Shown in pieces: positions 50,618-60,093 of a DNA stretch of 64,000 bases. The stretch covers positions 4,743,001 through 4,807,000 of the forward strand of contig NZ_CP053538.1 of assembly GCF_013137895.1 (NCBI RefSeq), given 5' to 3'. The stretch comes from Hymenobacter taeanensis. GTDB lineage: Bacteria > Bacteroidota > Bacteroidia > Cytophagales > Hymenobacteraceae. The notes below the pieces were generated by a model that was not told the DNA's origin, made no database searches, and saw only the letters and a list, made by a program, of their open reading frames with translations. The position numbers and the translations under genes are program-made. Each line of letters starts with the position of its first letter. Positions within the stretch are counted from its first letter, which is position 1.

Positions 50618-52048
50618 TCAGGATAAATACAGCTTGAATCGGGTACCTACGTTCACTTCACTTTGCGCCTCAATGCGGCCACCCATGGCGTCTACGTGAT
50701 TTTTCACCAGGTAGAGGCCCAAGCCTCTCCCCGCCGGCTCACTATGAAAGCGTTTGTAGAGCTTAAACACATCATTGCCTGCTTTTTCCAGGTCAAACCC
50801 AATACCATTATCTTCCACCACAATCTGCACCCCGGGGCCCGACGGGCTCTTACTGGCGCTAATTCTGACCTGCAAAGGCCTGTTAGGGGAACGGTACTTG
50901 ACGGAGTTTGACAGCAGGTTGAAAAAGATGCTGTAGAGGTACGCCCGATTACCGCGCACACGCAGGTCAGCGGGCACGTTTATCCTTACCTCGGCGCTGC
51001 AATGCTGCAACATCTCATGCAGGTTTTGCAGCACTTGGTCAAGCACTTCGGCCAGGGGCACCTGCTCCGACGCGGCTACCTCCTGCTTGTCGCGAATGGT
51101 CAGGATGGTGTTCATATCGCGCATCACGGAGTCGAGCTGCTCGGTGCTTCGGCGCAGGTGCGAGAGTAGCTCGTCATACTGAGGCGCCTGTTTATCCAGC
51201 GACGTGAGCAGATCTACTATCCCGAGCATGTTAGTGAGGGGTGCCCGCAGGTTATGCGACACGATGTAGCCAAACTGTTGCAGGTCTTTGTTTTGACGAT
51301 ACAGCTCCTCATGTGCCTTCACCTTGTCGGTAACATCGGAGAAGTACACTGACAGGCCTTCTTCAGAGGGGAAGGCCTTCACATCCAGCCACAGCTTCCG
51401 GGGTTCAAAAAAAGCCTCAAAGTGCACGGCCTCTCCCGAGGCCATGGCCTGCTGGTACTGCTGAAAAAAATGGTTTAAGACCCCACTCCCAAACACCCGC
51501 CAAATGCTATGCCCAAGCAGCTCCTGCCGGCTCACGCCCAGTAGCCGTTCTACTTCGGTATTAACTGAAGTGAAGTTCCATTGCTTGTCCAGCAGGAAGA
51601 AGGCATCCGTGATACTCTCAAAAATGGTGTTGAGCTTCCTGGCTTGCTGCTGCACCAAGGCTTGTGAGGCCACTATATTAGTAACGTCGCGGCCTACCAT
51701 GTGCACGCCTGCTACCCGCCCCTCTTCCCACAAAGGCACCTTAATGATGTCAAGCACTCGTGGTTCCGGAGTTCCATAAAACTGCACCTCAACCTCAAAC
51801 TGCACTTTTCGGCCCGTGAAGGCTTCTTCCAGTTTCTCCTGAAACAGCGCTGCCTTATCGGCGGGTAAAAAGTCGGATATGGGCCGATTGAGTATTTCCT
51901 CCTTTGTTCGGTTGAGCAGCTGCAAAGAGGCTGGGTTGGCATCCAGAATGGTGCTTTTTATATTTTGAAAAAGAACGGCGTCTGGGTTATTATCAAACAA
52001 GGACCGAAAGCGTAGGTCGCTTTCCACGTGCTGATTACCGTCTTGCAT
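50618..52048 (-). CDS. multi-PAS sensor histidine kinase
   Basis: 476 aa from ATG 52048. Two PAS domains (SLFDNNPDAVLFQNIKSTILDANPASL, and SITDAFFLLDKQWNFTSVNTEVERLLG), then HisKA with IVSHNLRAPLTNMLG and HATPase with NLLSNSVKYRSPNRPL, VEDNGIGFDLEKAG and GRGLGLYLVKNHV. No membrane helix. Operon with the receiver protein downstream. Confidence 0.92.
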   Translation of the reverse strand: MQDGNQHVESDLRFRSLFDNNPDAVLFQNIKSTILDANPASLQLLNRTKEEILNRPISDFLPADKAALFQEKLEEAFTGRKVQFEVEVQFYGTPEPRVLDIIKVPLWEEGRVAGVHMVGRDVTNIVASQALVQQQARKLNTIFESITDAFFLLDKQWNFTSVNTEVERLLGVSRQELLGHSIWRVFGSGVLNHFFQQYQQAMASGEAVHFEAFFEPRKLWLDVKAFPSEEGLSVYFSDVTDKVKAHEELYRQNKDLQQFGYIVSHNLRAPLTNMLGIVDLLTSLDKQAPQYDELLSHLRRSTEQLDSVMRDMNTILTIRDKQEVAASEQVPLAEVLDQVLQNLHEMLQHCSAEVRINVPADLRVRGNRAYLYSIFFNLLSNSVKYRSPNRPLQVRISASKSPSGPGVQIVVEDNGIGFDLEKAGNDVFKLYKRFHSEPAGRGLGLYLVKNHVDAMGGRIEAQSEVNVGTRFKLYLS

Positions 52049-52183
52049 ACAAAAAATAGAGCTATATTTTTTGTAGTTACGCCAATACACGCTTGGCAGA
52101 TGCACACAGGATTAAATTTTTACTTGGGTTTATACAATCTGCACAGCTACTCCAATTCGGCGCGTGGCCGTGGGGCAGGCCAG

Positions 52184-53167
52184 TTACACGTACCAGATAC
52201 TTTCAGGGGCCAGTGCAACTACCACTTCCGCTTGGGCTGCTACCGGAGTGGCGGCCGTCTTTAGCCGAATTGACCCGCCCCGCAAGGCAACCTCTACCTC
52301 TGAGTAGCTCCCAAAAAACCGGACGCCGATTACCGTACCCGTTAGGCCGGGGCTGCCCGCGGGTGCCAGGGTAAAGTTCTCGGGGCGTACCAGCATCTTC
52401 CTGTTTTGCTTCCGAATGCCTGCCTGCTTGGCAAAAGCCGCTACCAGCGGGCCCTCCAGCAGATTGTAGTCGCCGAACAGCGCGGCGGCGTATTCGCTCA
52501 CGGGCTGGCGGTAAATCTGCTCGGGGGTGCCACGCTGAATGATTTCACCACGCTGCATTATTAGCAGTTCGTCGGCCCATGAAAGCGTATCGTGGGGGTC
52601 GTGAGAGATAAGGATGCAGGTAATGCCTAGCCGCTCCCCTACTTCTTGAATGATTGTTTTGAGGATGTTCTTGTGCGCAATATCGAGGTTGGAGAAGGGC
52701 TCATCAAGCAGCAGCAGCTTGGGGGCAGCCAGCAGCAGGCGGGCCAGGGCAATGCGCTGCCGCTCTCCGCCCGAGAGCTGGTTGGTTTGGCGCTGGGCTA
52801 AGTGGCTGATGCGGCAGACCTCATAGAGCGTGTCGGCGTCTTGCTGGCTTTGCTTGTTGGCGTAGCGCAGCACCTGTTCTACCCGCAAAAACTTGGGCAG
52901 CTCATACTGCTGCGAGAGGTAGGCAATGCCAGGGTTTCCCGGAATAAGCTTCTCAGCGGGGTCTTTCATGAGTTCCCCCTCGAAGAAGACTTGGCCCGCA
53001 TCAGGCCGAACCAACCCGGCTACTACCTGCAGCAGGGTACTCTTGCCGGCCCCGGTTTCGCCGGCAATAGCCAGCTTCTGAAACTGCTGCTGGGTAAAGC
53101 TGATGTTTTGCAGTGCGTCGTTTCCTCTTTCCTGCAGGCTGACACCCGTAACCTCTAAAAAACTCAT
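52184..53167 (-). CDS. orphan ABC transporter ATP-binding protein with TOBE domain
   Basis: 327 aa. Walker A GETGAGKST, signature LSGGERQRIAL, Walker B LLLLDEPFSNLD, switch His ISHDPHD. Residues ~240-327 hold a TOBE-like end (MLVRPENFTL ... GVRFFGSYSEVEVAL), as in Fe3+, spermidine or sugar importers (FbpC/PotA/MalK type). No permease or binding protein is adjacent, so it may serve an unlinked transporter. Confidence 0.85.
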   Translation of the reverse strand: MSFLEVTGVSLQERGNDALQNISFTQQQFQKLAIAGETGAGKSTLLQVVAGLVRPDAGQVFFEGELMKDPAEKLIPGNPGIAYLSQQYELPKFLRVEQVLRYANKQSQQDADTLYEVCRISHLAQRQTNQLSGGERQRIALARLLLAAPKLLLLDEPFSNLDIAHKNILKTIIQEVGERLGITCILISHDPHDTLSWADELLIMQRGEIIQRGTPEQIYRQPVSEYAAALFGDYNLLEGPLVAAFAKQAGIRKQNRKMLVRPENFTLAPAGSPGLTGTVIGVRFFGSYSEVEVALRGGSIRLKTAATPVAAQAEVVVALAPESIWYV

Positions 53168-53250
53168 AGTCCTCGAAAACGTGTTACTGCCGTGTAGGCC
53201 ACCCCAGCACGGGGTGTTAGGCCTGTTCTGTCAGGCCTTGAGCAGGCAAG

Positions 53251-53673
53251 TTAGCTGCTAGGCCACTCTACTACCTCCGGCGCAGGTGCCCAGTGCGGCG
53301 GTACCTGCGCGGTACTCAACACCGGCCCCCTGGCACTGGCCCCACCCAAATACGCGCTACCCTGGCCATACACCACTCGCCGAATACGGTGATACCGAAT
53401 GGCGTAAGCGCACATCACGCAAGGCTCATGGGTGGAGTAGAGCGTGCACTCGGATAGATTGGGGTGGCCTAGCGCCTCTCTGGCAGCCTGCAGGGCCAGC
53501 AGCTCTGCGTGAGCCGTGATGGCGCCCTGGCTTTGAGTAGCTTCTGCAGCCGCCGCCACCACCTCACCCGCCCGCACTACCACCGCACCCACCGGGCTCT
53601 CACCTGCGGCGGCAGCTTGCGCCCCTAGCTGCTGGCACAGGGCAAGAAAGAAAGCATCGGGGTTATCTGACAT
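53251..53673 (-). CDS. CMP/dCMP-deaminase-fold nucleoside deaminase
   Basis: 140 aa. Zinc motifs ITAHAELLAL (HAE) and STHEPCVMCAYAI (PCxxC) are complete and the length fits guanine- or tRNA-adenosine-type deaminases. The substrate cannot be set from sequence alone; TadA is possible but usually carries a longer C-terminal helix. Confidence 0.88.
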   Translation of the reverse strand: MSDNPDAFFLALCQQLGAQAAAAGESPVGAVVVRAGEVVAAAAEATQSQGAITAHAELLALQAAREALGHPNLSECTLYSTHEPCVMCAYAIRYHRIRRVVYGQGSAYLGGASARGPVLSTAQVPPHWAPAPEVVEWPSS

Positions 53674-54023
53674 GGCGGGCTAGTATGGCAGCGTAAAGCT
53701 AGAGAGTTTACGAGCGTCGGCAGGCAAGGCCAACCATAAAGGATGCTTTTCAAGCGTCGCCCAGGCCACTGCTGTACCACTGGTCATAAAGCAGGTTAAA
53801 GCCAGGAGGCAGTTCCTTTCCTGGAAAGAAGGAATTGATCAGGAGTGGCTGAGGTAGCCTGGCAAGTGCTTAATAAAACAGCCTACTAGCCCGTCATGCT
53901 TGATCTGGCGTCCGCGCAGCCGTAGCATGACGGGAGGGTGTGAAACGTGATTGCCTATTGTTTTAAGCCACCCTTACTCCTTCTTCAATTTGAACCAAGT
54001 ACGGTCAGGATGGCTGGCTTGCG
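53674..54023. other. spacer with a palindromic repeat
   Basis: No gene. It carries an 11-bp inverted repeat, CCCGTCATGCT (53890-53900) with AGCATGACGGG (53924-53934), a short dispersed-repeat type that could fold as a hairpin. Confidence 0.45.
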
Positions 54024-54031
54024 TACCTTTG
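54024..54031 (+). promoter_or_regulatory. -7 box of the SulP gene
   Basis: TACCTTTG, a perfect TAnnTTTG. It would give a ~125-nt leader before ATG 54165. No TTG stands at the proper -33 distance. Confidence 0.45.
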
Positions 54032-54164
54032 CGGCTGCTTATGCAACATTCCGCTTCTGCTATTTTCAAGCTCACCCCACCCTGAGGACTGGCCTAGAGT
54101 ACCCCGTGCCGCCGCTTCCTGCCCCGAAGCGTGTGGCTTTTCTTTTGCCTTTTCTTAGCTCACT

Positions 54165-55709
54165 ATGTCACAAGTCCTGCCCTACTTCGCGCAGTATACA
54201 CACAACGTCAAAAACGAAATTCTAGCCGGCCTTACCACGGCGCTGGCTTTGGTGCCCGAGGTAGTAGCCTTTGCGCTGCTGGCCCATATCAGTCCACTGG
54301 TGGGCATTGGCTCGGCCTTCATCATCTGTATTATTACCAGCGTATTTGGTGGCCGGCCGGGCATGATTTCCGGTGCCGCCGGCTCGGTAGCGGTAGTTAT
54401 TGTAAGCCTGGTAGTGCAGCACGGCGTGGAATATCTCTTTGCCGCCGTGGCCCTGATGGGTCTGATTCAGGTGGCCATTGGATTGCTGCGGTTCGGCAAG
54501 TTCATTCGGCTGGTGCCGCAGCCGGTGGTGTACGGGTTCGTGAACGGGCTGGCCCTCATCATTTTTATGGCGCAGCTAGAGCAGTTTAAGGTGCGCGACG
54601 CGGCCGGCGCTGAGCACTGGCTGGCGGGGGCTCCCCTCCTGCTCATGCTGGGGCTGGTCGCGCTGACCATGGCCATTGTTTACTTCCTGCCGAAGCTCAC
54701 GAAGGCCGTACCGGCATCTCTGGCGGCTATCATCGTAGTATCGGCGCTGGTGATATTGGGAGGCCTGGAAACCAAGTCGGTGGGTGATATTGCTTCCATT
54801 GCGGGCGGCCTGCCCTCGTTTCATCTGCCGCAGGTGCCGCTGGAGTGGCATACGCTGGTGGTTGTGTTTCCCTATGCCGTGATTATGGCGCTGGTAGGCC
54901 TCACGGAAAGCCTACTGACGCTCACGGTGGTAGATGAAATGACCGACACCCGCGGCCGGGGTAACCAAGACTGCGTGGCCCAAGGCCTGGCCAACATCAC
55001 CTCGGGTTTCTTCGGGGGTATGGGTGGCTGCGCCATGATTGGGCAAACCATGGTAAACCTGGAATCCCGGGGGCGGGGGCGCCTGTCGGGGGTAGTGGCG
55101 GCGCTGGCCCTGGCGCTGTTTGTGGTGGTAGGCTCGTCCCTGATTGAACGGCTGCCGCTGGCCGCGCTGGTGGGCGTGATGTTTATGGTGGTAATTGGCA
55201 CGTTTGAGTGGGCCAGTCTGCGTATCCTGCGCCGCATGCCCCTTACCGACGTGCTGGTGATGTTGTTGGTAACGGCCGTTACGGCCATTTCGCAGAACCT
55301 AGCCCTGGCCGTGCTGCTGGGGGTGGTGGTGTCGGCGCTGGCGTTTGCCTGGGAAAATGCCAAGCGTATTCGGGCCCGGAAATACGTTGATGCTGCTGGC
55401 GTAAAGCACTATGAGATTTACGGGCCGCTGTTCTTCGGCTCGGTGCAGGCGTTCGGGGAGAAGTTCGACGTGCAGAACGACCCCATCGAGGTCATTATTG
55501 ATTTCAAGGACAGTCGCGTAGCGGATATGTCGGCCATTGAGGCCCTGAGCAAGCTCACGGAGCGCTACCATCGGGCCGGCAAAACCCTGCACCTACGCCA
55601 CCTCAGCCCCGACTGCCGCCAGCTGCTGCGCAATGCCGGCTCCATCATCGACGTAAACATCCAGGAAGACCCACTCTACACCGTAGCCGGTGCTAACACC
55701 TACTACTAG
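54165..55709 (+). CDS. SulP-family anion transporter with C-terminal STAS domain
   Basis: 514 aa. About ten or more membrane helices from residue ~15 to ~400, with the SulP signature LAGLTTALALVPEVVAFALLA and a GMGGCAMIGQT loop. From ~residue 415 a STAS domain (YEIYGPLFFGSVQAFGEKFDVQNDPIEVIIDFKDSRVADMSAIEAL). Transports sulfate, bicarbonate or related anions with Na+ or H+; the exact anion is not clear. Its own promoter and terminator make it a single-gene unit. Confidence 0.93.
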   Translation: MSQVLPYFAQYTHNVKNEILAGLTTALALVPEVVAFALLAHISPLVGIGSAFIICIITSVFGGRPGMISGAAGSVAVVIVSLVVQHGVEYLFAAVALMGLIQVAIGLLRFGKFIRLVPQPVVYGFVNGLALIIFMAQLEQFKVRDAAGAEHWLAGAPLLLMLGLVALTMAIVYFLPKLTKAVPASLAAIIVVSALVILGGLETKSVGDIASIAGGLPSFHLPQVPLEWHTLVVVFPYAVIMALVGLTESLLTLTVVDEMTDTRGRGNQDCVAQGLANITSGFFGGMGGCAMIGQTMVNLESRGRGRLSGVVAALALALFVVVGSSLIERLPLAALVGVMFMVVIGTFEWASLRILRRMPLTDVLVMLLVTAVTAISQNLALAVLLGVVVSALAFAWENAKRIRARKYVDAAGVKHYEIYGPLFFGSVQAFGEKFDVQNDPIEVIIDFKDSRVADMSAIEALSKLTERYHRAGKTLHLRHLSPDCRQLLRNAGSIIDVNIQEDPLYTVAGANTYY

Positions 55710-55736
55710 GCTTATCTGGCCTACCCCTAACCACCA

Positions 55737-55775
55737 GTAAAAGCCTGGCCGTTGAATGAGCCGGGCTTTTTATTT
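55737..55775 (+). terminator. intrinsic terminator of the SulP gene
   Basis: AAAAGCCTGGC pairs with GCCGGGCTTTTT (one mismatch) over a ~10-nt loop, then TTTATTT. Works in both directions between convergent genes. Confidence 0.75.
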
Positions 55776-55792
55776 ACTCAGGCAAGCGCATT

Positions 55793-56353
55793 TTATGAAG
55801 ACAGCGGCGCATACACCAGCACGTAAGCCGGGGGCACGTTGAGGAGCACATGCGCCTCACTAATCGGCCGGAAGAAACGCTCAAATAACCGTTTGTTGAG
55901 CAACGTGTACTGGAACAATACCAACTGCCCAGCCGGCTGCAGCAGGCGCTGGGTGTGCTCCAGAATTCGCCACCCCAGGCGCCGCGGCAACGACGAAAAC
56001 GGCAGGCCACAAACTACATAATCAACCTGCTCAATTCCCAGGGGTTGCAGGTACTCCTCGGTTTTCTCAGCCGTGCCGTGGATGATGTGCACGTTGGTGT
56101 GGCTGGCGTACCGCTCCTGCAGCAGCTGGCTGAAACGGCGGTTGGTTTCTATTAACACCAGTACGGTCTCGGGGCGGCGCCGCTTCATTAGGGCATCGGT
56201 GAATACGCCCGTACCGGGGCCGTACTCCACAATGCACCGGGCCTGCGTGAAATTAATGGGCTGCATTACTTTCTCGGTTAGCTCAGGTGAACTGGGTACC
56301 AGTGAGCCAACCATGGCTGGGTTGCGGAAGAATTCTTCGACGAAGGAAGGCAT
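55793..56353 (-). CDS. class I SAM-dependent methyltransferase (phospholipid or RNA type)
   Basis: 186 aa from ATG 56353; the frame runs on to 56485, but that part has no signal of coding. SAM motif I IVEYGPGTGVFTDALM, then ETNRRFSQLL and VDYVVCGLPFSSLP (the NPPF-like motif of rRNA adenine/phospholipid methyltransferases). The opening FFRNPAMVGSLVPSSPEL is typical of the bacterial phospholipid N-methyltransferase group. Cytosolic or membrane-attached. Confidence 0.8.
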   Translation of the reverse strand: MPSFVEEFFRNPAMVGSLVPSSPELTEKVMQPINFTQARCIVEYGPGTGVFTDALMKRRRPETVLVLIETNRRFSQLLQERYASHTNVHIIHGTAEKTEEYLQPLGIEQVDYVVCGLPFSSLPRRLGWRILEHTQRLLQPAGQLVLFQYTLLNKRLFERFFRPISEAHVLLNVPPAYVLVYAPLSS

Positions 56354-56487
56354 GACAAGGAAACGACTACGAGATAGGGGCACCTGTTGGAAAACAGGCC
56401 GACCCACGCTTGTACGGCAGTTTTTTGTGACGGATGCTACAGTTCTGCTGAGCGCCGCCATCCTGCTATGCGGTAAAATATCCAACG

Positions 56488-57411
56488 CTAACTCAAGAAC
56501 GACTGCCGAAACTGCGTCGGCGACACCTGAGTTTGGCTTTTAAAGAGCTTGCTAAAGGCCTGCGGGTGTGCAAAGCCCAGACTGTAGGCAATTTCGTTGA
56601 CAGTAAGCGTAGTGGTAGACAATTGTTCCTTCGCTGCTTCCACCACCTTGGCAAGAATAAACTGCTTGGTGCTTTGGCCGGTTAGCGTGCGGAGCAGCCG
56701 ACTGAGGTAGTTAGGCGACAGGTGCAGGGCTTCGGCTAGATACGTGACGGGTGGCAACCCTTTATCTGACAGTTGTGGGTCGGTGAAGTATGCCTTCAGC
56801 AACTCCTCCAGGCGACCAAGCAACTGATGGTTTGCCGTACGACGGGTATGAAACTGGCGCTGGTAAAACCGCTCAGCATAAGTAAATAGCAGTTCCAGCT
56901 GCGCTACCATCACGTCGCGGCTAAGCCGGTCTGGCGGCGCGCAGGCTTCGTGATTGAGTTGCTTCAGCAAGCCTATCAGCAGGTGTTCTTCGAGATCTGA
57001 AACGTGCAGGGCTTCACTCACACGGTAATCGAAATACTCGTACTGCCTGATTTTTTTTGCCAGTGGGGTTTGCTGCAGCAGATCGGGGTGCACGAGCAGC
57101 AGCCAGCCTCGGTGACTGGCTGCTGTTTCGGAGGGGCCTTCAATGGCCAGGAGTTGCCGCGGCGCCATACATAGCAACAAACCTTCGTTGAAATCAACTT
57201 CCTGCTGGCCGTATTTGAGCCGGGCATGAAACGATTTCTTTAGGGCAAGGCTGTAGAAGTGGTGCACCACCGCCTGGGGAACGCCGGTTTGCGGAAAAGG
57301 CATGTCCTCGAACCGGACTACGCTCACCAGCGGGTGCGCGGGTGGGGGCAGCCCGAGTCGGCGATGGTAGTCGGCAATGGTGAAAATATGAACCGGAGCG
57401 GGCGCTGTCAT
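56488..57411 (-). CDS. AraC-family transcriptional regulator
   Basis: 307 aa. N-terminal ~190 residues are a cupin-like sensor part; residues ~205-307 hold two HTH motifs of the AraC type (YLAEALHLSPNYLSRLLRTLTG and NEIAYSLGFAHPQAFSKLFKSQTQVSPTQFR). Adjacent to the NmrA-type oxidoreductase gene, which it may control; both read leftwards. Confidence 0.9.
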   Translation of the reverse strand: MTAPAPVHIFTIADYHRRLGLPPPAHPLVSVVRFEDMPFPQTGVPQAVVHHFYSLALKKSFHARLKYGQQEVDFNEGLLLCMAPRQLLAIEGPSETAASHRGWLLLVHPDLLQQTPLAKKIRQYEYFDYRVSEALHVSDLEEHLLIGLLKQLNHEACAPPDRLSRDVMVAQLELLFTYAERFYQRQFHTRRTANHQLLGRLEELLKAYFTDPQLSDKGLPPVTYLAEALHLSPNYLSRLLRTLTGQSTKQFILAKVVEAAKEQLSTTTLTVNEIAYSLGFAHPQAFSKLFKSQTQVSPTQFRQSFLS

Positions 57412-57496
57412 TACGTAAAGCTAGCGAGGGGGTAGCAGTCGACCAGGCATACGGCCGTGCGCAGCCCCGAGCCTCGTGGTTAGCTCCAGCTTGAAT

Positions 57497-57551
57497 GGCC
57501 CTGCACCCGTTACTACCCGGCGGGGGTAGCAAGCGATACGGGTGCAGGGCC
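57497..57551. terminator. strong 14-bp hairpin between the oxidoreductase and AraC genes
   Basis: GGCCCTGCACCCGT (57497-57510) is perfectly complementary to 57538-57551. A second small hairpin (CTACCC ... GGGTAG) forms in the loop. No T run follows, so it may be a stabilising or processing hairpin; termination is only likely from its position after the oxidoreductase stop. Confidence 0.5.
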
Positions 57552-57577
57552 TGGCGTGTTTGGAATGCACTATCGCC

Positions 57578-58459
57578 CTACACCGCTGTGGGCTGCAGTA
57601 GGTCGGCGAGAACGTCGCGCAGGGTGCGCGGACGGCGGCCCAGTATTCGTTCGAGGGTGGGGTCGACGGTGGCAAACTCGCCCCGACGCATGGCCCGGTA
57701 GCTGCTCAGCAACAGCTCCACGAAGTGCTCAGGTACGCCCTGCGCTTGTTTTTCTTGTGCCCACTGTTTATCGCTAAGGAGCACGTGCTTTATCTCGCGG
57801 CCGGTCAGCTCAGAAGCAATGGCGGCCACTTCGGCAAAGGTGAAGGTTTGCAGGGCCGTTAGGGGGGGCGTAATGCCATCGAGCAAGCCTTCCTGGGCTA
57901 TGATGCGCGCGTCAGCCTCCGCTAGGTCGGCCCGGGTGGTCCAGCTCACCGGACCATCTTCGGGCACCCTAATTTCGCCCGTTTCCAGCCCCCGGCCCAG
58001 GTGGTGCAGGGCACTTTCGGCGTAGTAGCCGTGGCGCAGGGCCGTGTAGGGCAGCCCGGCCTGGGCCAAGAAACCTTCAATAGCGGCGTGGTCCTTAATA
58101 AAGGCCTGGTCCTGGGTTGGAGAATCGGCCTGCGCACCCATGTGACTGGTATACAGCACCCGGCGGGCCCCAGCTGTGCGGGCTGCCTCAATTGCCGTGC
58201 GGCTGAGCCGGCGGCCTTCTTCGCCGAGCTTGTCGGGCGATATCACCAGCACCTGCTCGGCTCCGGTAAAAGTGTGGGGCAGTTGGGTAGAGTTAGTGAA
58301 GTCGCCGGCCCGGACTACTACGCCCCGCCCAGCCAATGCCGCGGCCTTCTCCGGGTTACGGACACTGGCCACAATGCGCCCGGCGGGAACCTGAAGGCGC
58401 AACAACTCTTCAATGACCTGACTGCCCAGTTGGCCGGTAGCTCCTGTAATAACTAGCAT
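57578..58459 (-). CDS. NmrA-like SDR, NAD(P)H-binding oxidoreductase
   Basis: 293 aa from ATG 58459. MLVITGATGQLGSQVIEELL opens the Rossmann fold, IVASVRNPEKAAAL follows, and LVISPDKLGEEGRRLSRTAIEAA is typical of the atypical SDR / QOR2-like NAD(P)H:quinone oxidoreductase group. Quinone reduction or redox sensing is likely. Precedes the AraC regulator on the same strand. Confidence 0.85.
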   Translation of the reverse strand: MLVITGATGQLGSQVIEELLRLQVPAGRIVASVRNPEKAAALAGRGVVVRAGDFTNSTQLPHTFTGAEQVLVISPDKLGEEGRRLSRTAIEAARTAGARRVLYTSHMGAQADSPTQDQAFIKDHAAIEGFLAQAGLPYTALRHGYYAESALHHLGRGLETGEIRVPEDGPVSWTTRADLAEADARIIAQEGLLDGITPPLTALQTFTFAEVAAIASELTGREIKHVLLSDKQWAQEKQAQGVPEHFVELLLSSYRAMRRGEFATVDPTLERILGRRPRTLRDVLADLLQPTAV

Positions 58460-58610
58460 AGCAAGAATGATTAGTACACCACAAATTTCCGCCAAAAGAG
58501 CTACGGCAACCGGCATTTAACTAGGCATTATGCAAGCAAAATCTATCCTCAACGGCTGGCGAACGAATAATAAAGTACGTCTTATTTCTAAAACCCAATA
58601 CTTAGCGCGC

Positions 58611-58618
58611 TACCTTGA
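58611..58618 (+). promoter_or_regulatory. possible -7 box next to the amidohydrolase start
   Basis: TACCTTGA differs from TAnnTTTG at two positions and lies 3 nt before ATG 58622; like the boxes at 5339 and 9092 it would give a leaderless mRNA. Weak on its own. Confidence 0.3.
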
Positions 58619-58621
58619 GGC

Positions 58622-59977
58622 ATGCAAAAACCTCTATTCTTTCTGAGAAACATCCTAAAGATTTCCACCAGCCTTTTTCTGCTTAGTGGCGGCCTTATCG
58701 TACAGGCACAACCAACACCTAACGCTCCAATTAAAGCGGTGAAATGCGGGCGCTTGCTGGACGTACGTACTGGCCGCGTAACTCCTAACGGCGTGGTGCT
58801 GGTGCAGGGTACTACCATTCTCCAGGTTGGTGCTAATCTGACAATTCCGGCCGGGGCAGAAGTCATTGATCTAGGGAATGCACTCGTGCTCCCCGGCCTG
58901 ATTGACGCTCATACCCACCTGCTGCAAACGTTCAAACCCGAGCTTGGTGGCGACGCTATCAATACGCTGGTGAACGTAGCTACCATGAGTACCGCGCGCC
59001 GAGCCCTCCAAGGTGCGGCTATGGGCCGTGAAGATCTGGAGGCGGGCATCACTACCGTGCGCGACCTAGGTAACAGCGGCCTCAACGGCGACGTGGCCCT
59101 GCGCGATGCCATCAACAAAGGCCAGGTAGTGGGGCCGCGCATTGTGGCTTCTACCCGCGCGCTTTCAGCAGCAGGTGGGCAATTCGGGCAGTTAACTTCC
59201 GAAGCGCAGGCACTGGTGGCGCAGGAGTATGTGGCCATCAGCGGTGTGGAGGAAGCCCGCCGGGCCGTGCGTCAAGCCCTCTACTATGGCGCCGACTGCA
59301 TCAAGGTCATTGTGAATTCTGGCCCACGAGTAATGTCACTCGCCGAGCTTCAAGTTATAGTAGAGGAAGCTCACCGCGTGGGTAAGACGGTAGCCGCCCA
59401 CGCCGTTGGCGACCAAGCCACGCGCATTGCCGCCGAAGCTGGGGTCAACTCCATCGAGCATGCCTACACTGTGCCCGACGACGTGCTGAAGATGATGAAG
59501 GCCAAGAAGATTTTTCTGGTGCCCACCGACTTCACACCCGAAGCCTATGCCCTCATGTTCCCGCCGCTGGCCAGCGCTTCGCCGGAAGTACGCCAGAAAT
59601 TCGCGGCTTATCATCAGGAATTCCCCAGCAGCAACAATAAGCGTCTGGCGCGAGCTGTAAAAGCCGGGGTGCGTATTGCTGCGGGGTCGGACGCTTACGT
59701 CCAAATGGCTGGCAAAACCCGTGGCCAAGCCAGCCTGATCATGTTGCGCGCATACGCGGCGGCGGGCATGAAGCCGCTGGAAATTATTCAAGCGGCCACC
59801 TTGAATGGGGCTGAGTTACTAGGCTTAAAAGACATGATCGGGGCTCTGGAACCTGGCCTAGCCGCTGACCTCATTGCTGTAGACGGCGACCCACTGGCCG
59901 ATATTACGGCCCTCGAAAAGGTCCGCTTCGTGATGAAAGGTGGTCAAGTTATCAAGCAAGTACCCGCCGCGAAGTAA
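58622..59977 (+). CDS. secreted amidohydrolase (Xaa-Pro dipeptidase-like)
   Basis: 451 aa. Signal peptide (SLFLLSGGLIVQAQ). Metal site: LPGLIDAHTHL (HxH), carbamylated-Lys region DCIKVIVNSG, AHAVGDQ (His), SIEHAYTV (His) and AAGSDAYVQ (Asp). This is the imidazolonepropionase-related group that includes prolidase-like and cyanamide-type enzymes; periplasmic peptide or amide hydrolysis is likely. Convergent with uvrA2. Confidence 0.88.
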   Translation: MQKPLFFLRNILKISTSLFLLSGGLIVQAQPTPNAPIKAVKCGRLLDVRTGRVTPNGVVLVQGTTILQVGANLTIPAGAEVIDLGNALVLPGLIDAHTHLLQTFKPELGGDAINTLVNVATMSTARRALQGAAMGREDLEAGITTVRDLGNSGLNGDVALRDAINKGQVVGPRIVASTRALSAAGGQFGQLTSEAQALVAQEYVAISGVEEARRAVRQALYYGADCIKVIVNSGPRVMSLAELQVIVEEAHRVGKTVAAHAVGDQATRIAAEAGVNSIEHAYTVPDDVLKMMKAKKIFLVPTDFTPEAYALMFPPLASASPEVRQKFAAYHQEFPSSNNKRLARAVKAGVRIAAGSDAYVQMAGKTRGQASLIMLRAYAAAGMKPLEIIQAATLNGAELLGLKDMIGALEPGLAADLIAVDGDPLADITALEKVRFVMKGGQVIKQVPAAK

Positions 59978-60015
59978 CCCCCACAATACGCAGCAGATCA
60001 TATCCGGCTACTATG

Positions 60016-60071
60016 ACAGTGCCCATCAGGCTCTCCTACGTTAAGGCAAGGGGGAGCTAGATGGGCACTGT
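60016..60071. terminator. inverted repeat between convergent genes
   Basis: ACAGTGCCCATC (60016-60027) and GATGGGCACTGT (60060-60071) are perfect complements with a 32-nt loop. It lies between the amidohydrolase stop and the UvrA-like stop. No long T run; it may act as a terminator for both. Confidence 0.5.
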
Positions 60072-60093
60072 TCATTTGACCATGGTTCTCACC

